A stretch of DNA of 36,962 nt from Herbidospora galbida. Its GTDB lineage: Bacteria; Actinomycetota; Actinomycetes; Streptosporangiales; Streptosporangiaceae. Numbering within the stretch: position 1 is the stretch's first letter; each line of letters starts with the position of its first letter. The notes beneath the pieces were generated by a model that saw only the letters and a program-made list of their open reading frames with translations, did no database searches and was not told the DNA's origin. Positions 31,014 through 36,962 of this stretch are shown here, piece by piece. The DNA is taken from NCBI RefSeq assembly GCF_005233835.1, contig NZ_SZQA01000055.1:1-36962 (forward strand). The letters are read 5' to 3'. Position numbers and translations under genes: made by a program.

Positions 31014-31027
31014 CGCCGTCAGCGAAC
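31014..31027. promoter_or_regulatory. ClgR-type operator before clpP1
   Basis: CGC-CGTCA-GCGAAC is the reverse complement of GTTCGC-N5-GCG, the box I recall for the Streptomyces activator ClgR, which drives clpP1P2 and lon. It lies 87 bp upstream of the clpP1 start. The clgR gene itself is not in the window. Confidence 0.65.
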
Positions 31028-31113
31028 ACCCGGGTGAGGGGGCATGAGCTGTGGGCGGCGCGCGTTAGGGTCGAGCAAAGCCAATCGATAACGACGCATC
31101 GGAAGGTGACGCT

Positions 31114-31758
31114 GTGACCAGCCCGCCGACCTTCTTCCAGCCCATCGGCTTCGAGCCCGAGTCGCGTGGCAGAGAGAACGGCCCCGCCCGGCTTGAAGAC
31201 CAGCTCTACCAGCGTCTGCTGCGTGAGCGAATCGTGGTGCTCGGCACTCAGGTCAATGACGAGGTCGCCAACCGTCTCTGCGCCGAGCTCCTCCTGCTCG
31301 CCGCCGACGATCCCAACCGGGACATCTGGATGTACATCAACTCTCCCGGCGGTTCTGTGACGGCCGGCATGGCGATTTACGACATGATGGAGTATGTGCC
31401 GAACGACGTCTGCACGGTGGCGATGGGCCTGGCCGCTTCCATGGGCCAGTTCCTGCTCTGCGCCGGCGCTCCCGGCAAGCGGTACGCCCTGCCCCACGCC
31501 CGGATCATGATGCACCAGCCCTCGGGCGGCATCGGCGGCACCGCCGCCGACATCGCGATCCAGGCCGAGCAGATGCTCTACGTCAAGAAGACCTTGGCCG
31601 AGCGCATCGCCCACCACACCGGCCAGCCGCTCGACCAGATCGAGCGCGACTCCGACCGCGACCGCTGGTTCACGGCCGACGAGGCCAAGGACTACGGCTT
31701 CATCGACCAAGTCGTGCGCAGCGCGCGGCAGGTGCCCTCCGAGGGCGCCGTTTCATGA
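31114..31758 (+). CDS. clpP1: ATP-dependent Clp protease proteolytic subunit ClpP1
   Basis: 214 residues from GTG 31114 with GGAAGG upstream. This serine peptidase forms one ring of the mixed ClpP1P2 barrel in actinobacteria. Catalytic Ser109 is in MGLAASMGQ, His134 in MMHQPSGG, and the Asp in the DSDRDRW stretch. The conserved [15 protein letters not shown] forms the oxyanion region. It overlaps clpP2 by 4 bp (ATGA), consistent with equal production of the two subunits. A ClgR-type box upstream suggests stress activation. Confidence 0.96.
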   Translation: MTSPPTFFQPIGFEPESRGRENGPARLEDQLYQRLLRERIVVLGTQVNDEVANRLCAELLLLAADDPNRDIWMYINSPGGSVTAGMAIYDMMEYVPNDVCTVAMGLAASMGQFLLCAGAPGKRYALPHARIMMHQPSGGIGGTAADIAIQAEQMLYVKKTLAERIAHHTGQPLDQIERDSDRDRWFTADEAKDYGFIDQVVRSARQVPSEGAVS

Positions 31759-32414
31759 CGGGAGCGTCCATGAGTGACCTGATCCGGCCGGGTGACATCA
31801 ACGGCCGCTACATCATCCCTTCGTTCGTCGAGCGCACGACCTACGGCGTCAAGGAGATGAACCCGTACAACAAGCTGTTCGAGGACCGCATCATCTTCCT
31901 CGGCGTCCAGATCGACGACGCCTCGGCGAACGACGTGATGGCGCAGCTCCTGACGCTCGAGTCGCTCGACCCCGACCGTGACATCAGCATCTACATCAAC
32001 TCGCCCGGCGGCTCCTTCACGGCCATGACGGCGATCTACGACACGATGCAGTTCGTCCGGCCGGAGATCCAGACGGTGTGCCTGGGCCAGGCGGCCTCGG
32101 CCGCGGCGGTGCTGCTCGCGGGCGGCACGCCCGGCAAGCGCTTCGCCCTGCCGAACGCCCGGGTCCTGATCCACCAGCCCTCCACCGAGGGCGGCGGCCA
32201 GGGATCCGACATCGAGATCCAGGCTCGTGAGATCCTGCGTATGCGGGACCTTCTGGAGCAGATCGTGGCCAAGCACACCCGTAAGGAGCCGGCCGAGGTC
32301 CGTCGCGACATCGAGCGCGACAAGATCCTCAGCGCCGACGAGGCCAAGGCCTACGGAATCGTCGACGACATCATTCCGTCGCGTAAGCGCCAGACGGCTG
32401 CCGTCGCCTCGTAA
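31755..32414 (+). CDS. clpP2: ATP-dependent Clp protease proteolytic subunit ClpP2
   Basis: 219 residues from ATG 31755; a second in-frame ATG at 31770 could also be used. Catalytic Ser115 is in [11 protein letters not shown], His140 in [10 protein letters not shown], and the Asp in the region [10 protein letters not shown]. It forms the second ring of the ClpP1P2 protease, and in known systems it is the ring that docks ClpX or ClpC. It is paralogous to clpP1 and translationally coupled to it. Confidence 0.96.
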   Translation: MTGASMSDLIRPGDINGRYIIPSFVERTTYGVKEMNPYNKLFEDRIIFLGVQIDDASANDVMAQLLTLESLDPDRDISIYINSPGGSFTAMTAIYDTMQFVRPEIQTVCLGQAASAAAVLLAGGTPGKRFALPNARVLIHQPSTEGGGQGSDIEIQAREILRMRDLLEQIVAKHTRKEPAEVRRDIERDKILSADEAKAYGIVDDIIPSRKRQTAAVAS

Positions 32415-32434
32415 GAGATCGAAGGTCGCAAGTG

Positions 32435-32469
32435 CACCGGAACGGTGCCCAATTGGGCACCTTCCGGTG
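32435..32469 (+). terminator. Long hairpin between clpP2 and clpX
   Basis: CACCGGAA (32435-32442) and TTCCGGTG (32462-32469) enclose the perfect palindrome GGTGCCCAATTGGGCACC, with a single-base bulge. It lies 20 bp after the clpP2 stop. The T-tract is missing, so it may be a terminator or an attenuator lowering read-through into clpX. Confidence 0.6.
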
Positions 32470-32612
32470 CGACTCACCGCTAGGGGGCTCACTGAGGGCC
32501 CGGAAGACGGTAACGTCGAAACCTGAGCGGGATGACGTTTTCGCACCGAAGTGACCGGCGCGAATGACCGGACCGCGGCAGCAGGGCGGTCCCACGCAAA
32601 GGAGAGTCTGGG

Positions 32613-33890
32613 GTGGCACGCATCGGCGACGGGGGAGACCTGCTCAAATGCTCGTTCTGTGGCAAGAGCCAGAAGCAGGTCAAGAAGCTCATCGCTGGAC
32701 CAGGCGTCTACATCTGCGATGAGTGCATCGAGCTCTGCAACGAGATCATCGAGGAGGAGCTCTCCGAGTCCTCTGAGCTGAAGTGGGACAACCTCCCCAA
32801 GCCTCGAGAGATCTACGAGTTCCTCGACGCCTACGTGATCGGCCAGGACAAGGCCAAGAAGGCCCTTTCCGTCGCGGTCTACAACCACTACAAGCGGGTC
32901 CAGTCCGGCGAGCGCGGCCGTGACGACGGGCTTGAGCTGTCGAAATCCAACATCCTCCTTCTCGGCCCCACCGGCTCCGGCAAGACGCTCTTGGCGCAGA
33001 CCCTCGCCAAGATGCTCAACGTGCCGTTCGCCATCGCCGACGCCACCGCCCTCACCGAGGCCGGCTACGTGGGCGAAGACGTCGAGAACATCCTGCTGAA
33101 GCTGATCCAGGCCGCCGACTACGACGTCAAGAAGGCCGAGACCGGCATCATCTACATCGACGAGGTCGACAAGATCGCCCGCAAGAGCGAGAACCCGTCG
33201 ATCACCCGCGACGTCTCCGGCGAGGGCGTGCAGCAGGCGCTGCTGAAGATACTGGAGGGCACCACCGCATCGGTGCCTCCGCAGGGCGGCCGCAAGCACC
33301 CCCACCAGGAGTTCATCCAGATCGACACCACCAACGTGCTGTTCATCTGCGGTGGCGCCTTCGCGGGCCTCGAGAAGATCATCGAGTCCCGGGTCGGCAA
33401 GAAGGGCATCGGCTTCAACGCCATCATCCGGTCGAAGGAAGAGGTCGACTCGGTCGACATCTTCGGCGACGTGATGCCCGAAGACCTGCTGAAGTTCGGC
33501 ATGATCCCCGAGTTCGTGGGGCGTCTGCCGGTCATCACCAGCGTCCACAACCTCGACCGCGAGGCCCTGATCCAGATCCTCACCGAGCCCCGCAACGCCC
33601 TGGTCAAGCAGTACCGGCGGCTGTTCGAGCTCGACAACGTGGAGCTGGAGTTCTCCGACGACGCGCTCGAGGCCATCGCCGACCAGGCGATCCTGCGCGG
33701 CACCGGCGCCCGTGGCCTGCGCGCGATCCTGGAGGAGGTCCTCCTCTCGGTGATGTACGAAGTGCCCTCGCGACAGGATGTCGCTCGGGTCGTCATCACC
33801 CGCGAGGCGGTCCTCGAACACGTCAACCCGACGCTGATCCCGCGCGACCAGCTGAAGCAGCAGCGCACCCCGCGAGAGAAGTCCGCATAA
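32613..33890 (+). CDS. clpX: ATP-dependent Clp protease ATP-binding subunit ClpX
   Basis: 425 residues from GTG 32613 with AAAGGAGA upstream. An N-terminal C4 zinc-binding domain (Cys13, Cys16, Cys35, Cys38) dimerises and binds substrates or adaptors. The AAA+ module follows: Walker A GPTGSGKT (118-125), Walker [10 protein letters not shown], pore and ClpP-docking regions including KKGIGFNA, and the sensor-2 motif [13 protein letters not shown]. It unfolds tagged proteins and feeds them to ClpP1P2. The 198-bp gap from clpP2 with its own hairpin suggests a separate or partly separate promoter. Confidence 0.97.
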   Translation: MARIGDGGDLLKCSFCGKSQKQVKKLIAGPGVYICDECIELCNEIIEEELSESSELKWDNLPKPREIYEFLDAYVIGQDKAKKALSVAVYNHYKRVQSGERGRDDGLELSKSNILLLGPTGSGKTLLAQTLAKMLNVPFAIADATALTEAGYVGEDVENILLKLIQAADYDVKKAETGIIYIDEVDKIARKSENPSITRDVSGEGVQQALLKILEGTTASVPPQGGRKHPHQEFIQIDTTNVLFICGGAFAGLEKIIESRVGKKGIGFNAIIRSKEEVDSVDIFGDVMPEDLLKFGMIPEFVGRLPVITSVHNLDREALIQILTEPRNALVKQYRRLFELDNVELEFSDDALEAIADQAILRGTGARGLRAILEEVLLSVMYEVPSRQDVARVVITREAVLEHVNPTLIPRDQLKQQRTPREKSA

Positions 33891-33924
33891 CACATATTGG
33901 GCCGGGGCGCTCGGTGGGAGCTTC

Positions 33925-33930
33925 TAGAAT
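33925..33930 (+). promoter_or_regulatory. -10 element of a probable leaderless valS promoter
   Basis: TAGAAT ends 8 bp before the valS GTG, which would place the transcript start at or next to the start codon. No ribosome binding site lies at normal distance, and no good -35 is visible. Confidence 0.45.
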
Positions 33931-33938
33931 TGGCTCTC

Positions 33939-36521
33939 GTGACGACGCCTGAACTGCCGACCCAGTATGCCCCTGCCGATGTCGAGGCCCCCAGCTACGA
34001 GCGCTGGGTAGCGGCCGGTCACTTCGGAGCGAGCGCGGTAGACGGGCGAGAGCCGTACAGCATCGTCCTCCCGCCGCCGAACGTGACCGGCTCGCTCCAT
34101 GTGGGGCACGCCCTCGACCACTCGATCCAAGACGCGCTGACCCGCCGGGCCCGCATGCGGGGCAACGCCACCCTGTGGCTGCCCGGCATGGACCACGCCG
34201 GAATCGCGACGCAGAACGTCGTCGAGCGCGAGCTGGCCAAAGAGAGCCTCTCGCGCCACGACCTCGGCCGTGAGGCTTTCGTCGACCGGGTCTGGCAGTG
34301 GAAAGAGGAGTCCGGCGGCCGCATCCTCGGCCAGATGAAGAAGCTCGGCGACGGGGTCGACTGGTCCCGCGAGCGCTTCACGATGGACGAGGGCCTGTCG
34401 CGGGCCGTCCAGACGATCTTCAAGCGCCTCTTCGACGACGGCCTGATCTACCGGGCCAACCGCATCATCAACTGGTGCCCCCGCTGCCTGACCGCGCTGT
34501 CCGACATCGAGGTCGAGCACCAGGAAGACGAGGGCGAGCTCGTCTCGATCCGCTACGGCGACGGTGACGACGCGATCGTCGTGGCCACCACCCGGGCCGA
34601 GACCATGCTCGGCGACACCGCCGTCGCGGTGCACCCGTCCGACGAGCGCTACGCCCACCTGATCGGCCGCGAGGTCGAGCTGCCGCTGACCGGCCGGCGC
34701 ATCCCGATCGTCGCCGACGACCACGTCGACCCGGCGTTCGGCACCGGCGCCGTGAAGGTCACCCCGGCCCACGACCCCAACGACTTCGAGATCGGCCGCC
34801 GCCACGACCTGCCGTCCCTGGCGATCATGGACGAGCGCGGCGTCATCACCGCCCACGGTCCGTTCCAGGGCCTCGACCGGTTCGAGGCGCGCCCCGCGGT
34901 CGTCGCGGCGCTGCGCGCCGAGGGCCGGATCGTCGCCGAGAAGCGCCCCTACCTCCACAGCGTCGGCCACTGCTCGCGCTGCAAGACCGTGGTCGAGCCG
35001 CGCCTGTCGCTGCAGTGGTTCGTCAACGTCTCGCCGCTGGCCAAGGCCGCGGGCGACGCCGTCCGCGACGGCCGCACCCGCATCCATCCGCCGGAGCTGG
35101 CCAAGCGCTACTTCGACTGGGTCGACGACATGCACGACTGGTGCATCTCGCGCCAGCTGTGGTGGGGCCACCGCATCCCGGTCTGGTACGGCCCCGAGGG
35201 CGAGGTCGTCTGCGTCGGTCCCGACGACGAGATCCCCGAGGGCTACACGCAGGACCCCGACGTCCTCGACACCTGGTTCTCCTCGGGCCTGTGGCCGTTC
35301 TCGACGCTCGGCTGGCCCGACCAGACCGACGACCTCAAGAAGTTCTATCCGACGACCGTCCTGGTCACCGGCTACGACATCCTCTTCTTCTGGGTCGCCA
35401 GGATGATGATGTTCGGCCTCTACGCCATGGACGGGCAGCCGCCGTTCAAGACCGTCGCGCTCCACGGCATGGTCCGCGACCAGTTCGGCAAGAAGATGTC
35501 GAAGTCGTTCGGCAACGTCATCGACCCCCTCGACTGGATCGAGCGCTACGGCGCCGACGCCACCCGCTTCACCCTGCTGCGCGGCGCCAACCCCGGCTCC
35601 GACGTGGCGATCAGCGAAGACTGGGCGGCCGGCTCCCGCAACTTCTGCAACAAGATCTGGAACGCCACCCGGTTCGCCCTCATGAACGGCGCCGTCAGCG
35701 ACGGCCTGCCCGAGGAGCTGACCGCGGCCGACCGCTGGATCCTGTCGCGCCTGCAGTCGGTGGTCGCGCTGGTCGACACGGCCTTCGACGACTTCGAGTT
35801 CGCCAAGATCAGCGACTCGCTCTACCACTTCGCGTGGGACGAGGTCTGCGACTGGTATCTGGAGCTCGCGAAGATCCAGATCGCCGGCGGCGGCCAGGTT
35901 GCCGAGAACACCAAGCGCGTCCTCGGCCACGTCTTCGACGCGCTGCTGCGGCTGCTCCACCCGCTCACCCCGTTCGTCACCGAGGAGCTCTGGCGCGCGG
36001 TCACCGGCCGCGAGTCGATCGTGGTGGCGCCGTGGCCGGTGAGCGATCCGGCCTACGCCGACGCCGGCGCCGAGTCGGAGATCGAGGCGGTCCAGAACCT
36101 CGTCACCGAGGTCCGCCGCTTCCGTTCCGACCAGGGGCTCAAGCCCGGTCAGCGCGTCGCGGCCCGTCTTTCTCTGTCCGGTACGGCCACCGCCGCCCAC
36201 GAAGACGCCATCCGTTCCCTCCTCAGGCTCGACCCGTCGGGAGAAACGTTCACCCCGACCGCCCGCCTCGCGGTGGGCACGGTCATCGTCGAGATCGACA
36301 CGGCCGGCGCCATCGACGTGGCGGCCGAGCGCAAGCGCCTGGAGAAGGACCTCGCGGTCGCGAAGAAGGAACAGGCCCAGGTCACGGGCAAGCTCGGCAA
36401 CGAGCAGTTCATGGCGAAGGCCCCCGACGACGTGGTCGCGAAGGTCCGCGCCCGCGCCGCCCAGGCGGTCGAGGACATCGCCCGCCTGGAGGCTCAACTT
36501 GCCTCGTTGCCCCAGGTTTAG
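33939..36521 (+). CDS. valS: Valyl-tRNA synthetase
   Basis: 860 residues from GTG 33939, the usual length. This class Ia synthetase attaches valine to tRNA-Val. Visible features: [18 protein letters not shown] with the HIGH box at 54-57, the editing (CP1) domain with [19 protein letters not shown] and [22 protein letters not shown] at 519-523 ([16 protein letters not shown]), the helical anticodon-binding domain, and a C-terminal coiled coil ([20 protein letters not shown]). A TTG 42 bp upstream is in frame but unlikely. I see no T-box or other leader RNA. It follows clpX closely and precedes an rRNA operon. Confidence 0.96.
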   Translation: MTTPELPTQYAPADVEAPSYERWVAAGHFGASAVDGREPYSIVLPPPNVTGSLHVGHALDHSIQDALTRRARMRGNATLWLPGMDHAGIATQNVVERELAKESLSRHDLGREAFVDRVWQWKEESGGRILGQMKKLGDGVDWSRERFTMDEGLSRAVQTIFKRLFDDGLIYRANRIINWCPRCLTALSDIEVEHQEDEGELVSIRYGDGDDAIVVATTRAETMLGDTAVAVHPSDERYAHLIGREVELPLTGRRIPIVADDHVDPAFGTGAVKVTPAHDPNDFEIGRRHDLPSLAIMDERGVITAHGPFQGLDRFEARPAVVAALRAEGRIVAEKRPYLHSVGHCSRCKTVVEPRLSLQWFVNVSPLAKAAGDAVRDGRTRIHPPELAKRYFDWVDDMHDWCISRQLWWGHRIPVWYGPEGEVVCVGPDDEIPEGYTQDPDVLDTWFSSGLWPFSTLGWPDQTDDLKKFYPTTVLVTGYDILFFWVARMMMFGLYAMDGQPPFKTVALHGMVRDQFGKKMSKSFGNVIDPLDWIERYGADATRFTLLRGANPGSDVAISEDWAAGSRNFCNKIWNATRFALMNGAVSDGLPEELTAADRWILSRLQSVVALVDTAFDDFEFAKISDSLYHFAWDEVCDWYLELAKIQIAGGGQVAENTKRVLGHVFDALLRLLHPLTPFVTEELWRAVTGRESIVVAPWPVSDPAYADAGAESEIEAVQNLVTEVRRFRSDQGLKPGQRVAARLSLSGTATAAHEDAIRSLLRLDPSGETFTPTARLAVGTVIVEIDTAGAIDVAAERKRLEKDLAVAKKEQAQVTGKLGNEQFMAKAPDDVVAKVRARAAQAVEDIARLEAQLASLPQV

Positions 36522-36695
36522 GGTTTCGTGGCCAGGGAATGATTACCGGGTTGCCGAAGTGGGTCGCGGCAGCCCGGCAGAGGTGCTAATGTTCTTGTTA
36601 CGCCAAGCGGGACGGCGCGGCCCGGACTCGGAAGAGCCGGGGCGATCAGATCCCCAAGGCGTCCCCAACAACTTTCCTCCGGGAAGCCGGGCGAT

Positions 36696-36723
36696 TTGAC
36701 ATCGCACGGAGCTCGGGTAAGTT
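36696..36723 (+). promoter_or_regulatory. rRNA operon promoter
   Basis: TTGACA (36696-36701), a 16-bp spacer and TAAGTT (36718-36723) form a strong vegetative promoter upstream of the rRNA leader. Confidence 0.7.
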
Positions 36724-36786
36724 GGACGGGTTGCCCTCGCGAGGGGGCGCTTCCAGCGGGAAACGGAAAATGTCGAATCACTGAAT

Positions 36787-36815
36787 TTGACACTAACCAG
36801 AAGCGCTGCGAAGAT
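36787..36815 (+). promoter_or_regulatory. Second candidate rRNA promoter
   Basis: A second TTGACA (36787-36792) is followed 17 bp later by GAAGAT (36810-36815), a weak -10. Tandem promoters are normal for actinobacterial rRNA operons, but the -10 is poor. Confidence 0.4.
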
Positions 36816-36840
36816 AAAGACACAAAGAAAAAAGTAAGTC

Positions 36841-36962
36841 CGTTTCTTGAGAACTCAACAGTGTGCTAAAAGCCAGTGCATGATGCACAACCCCGTCTAT
36901 TAGACGGATTCCTTTGGTTGACATTATGTCAGCCGGGAAAATTCTCTGAAGACATCTTTTGG
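36841..36962 (+). ncRNA. Leader of an rRNA operon (16S gene beyond window)
   Basis: TTCTTGAGAACTCAACAGTG (36844-36863) is the conserved element found ahead of 16S rRNA in Streptomyces and relatives. Next come small hairpins: GTGCAT-G-ATGCAC (36876-36888), CCGTCT-ATT-AGACGG (36893-36907) and GGTTGACAT-T-ATGTCAGCC, and the leader sequence CCTTTGG. These match the layout of rRNA leaders used for antitermination and RNase III processing. No mature 16S sequence is reached. Confidence 0.82.

Noticed and set aside
33891-33938. T-box or other leader RNA before valS
   Set aside because: The gap between clpX and valS is only 48 bp and contains no T-box sequence or specifier stem.
36918-36923. TTGACA as another rRNA promoter -35 box
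   Set aside because: It is part of a leader hairpin (GGTTGACAT-T-ATGTCAGCC) downstream of the conserved rRNA leader element, with no -10 at proper distance.

Overview
The window is GC-rich DNA from a high-GC Gram-positive actinobacterium, probably of the Streptosporangiales type. That placement is my inference from four things: strong G/C third-position bias with GTG and TTG starts; actinobacterial families (XRE/DUF5753 regulator, DUF1707, TIGR03086, ribosomal protein bL37); a ClgR-type box before clpP1P2; and an actinobacterial rRNA leader at the right edge. I ran no database search, so family names come from motif recognition.

Layout. 1-5060: the end of a LuxR-type regulator, a small unknown beta-rich protein, a peptidoglycan-binding-like protein, and a MarR/MFS drug-efflux pair with its own operator. 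5081-13200: a minus-strand five-gene operon that is the most interesting part of the window. It encodes a hyaluronan-synthase-like GT2 polymerase, two paralogous membrane-anchored beta-helix proteins resembling the alginate epimerase AlgG, a third beta-helix protein, and a UDP-glucose 6-dehydrogenase. It looks like a system for making and modifying a uronic-acid-containing exopolysaccharide. It ends in an array of three 58-bp palindromic repeats and a strong hairpin terminator. 13131-15060: a long non-coding stretch, then a c-di-AMP riboswitch controlling a secreted LAS-type peptidoglycan hydrolase.

15107-17700: a DeoR-galT operon with a perfect 12-bp inverted-repeat operator, the 25-residue gene for ribosomal protein bL37, and a TIGR03086 (DinB-like) protein. 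The start of deoR contains a fourth, dispersed copy of the 58-bp repeat. 17700-20760: a gene-poor stretch, a four-helix membrane protein and a GAF-SpoIIE-HATPase phosphatase. 20948-23690: tRNA-Pro(UGG), then tRNA-Gly(UCC), into which a small and now decayed integrative element has inserted. The element has a frameshifted tyrosine integrase, a SUKH-like gene and a duplicated tRNA 3' end at its far side.

23800-29343: an unknown protein, a DUF1707 protein, CutA, a coupled flavoprotein/SDR/nucleotidyltransferase-GNAT cluster, and a divergent HATPase/XRE-DUF5753 pair that shares a region full of TGCAC boxes. 29517-36521: the housekeeping protein-quality block tig, clpP1, clpP2, clpX, followed by valS. 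36522-36962: the promoter and leader of an rRNA operon whose 16S gene lies beyond the window.
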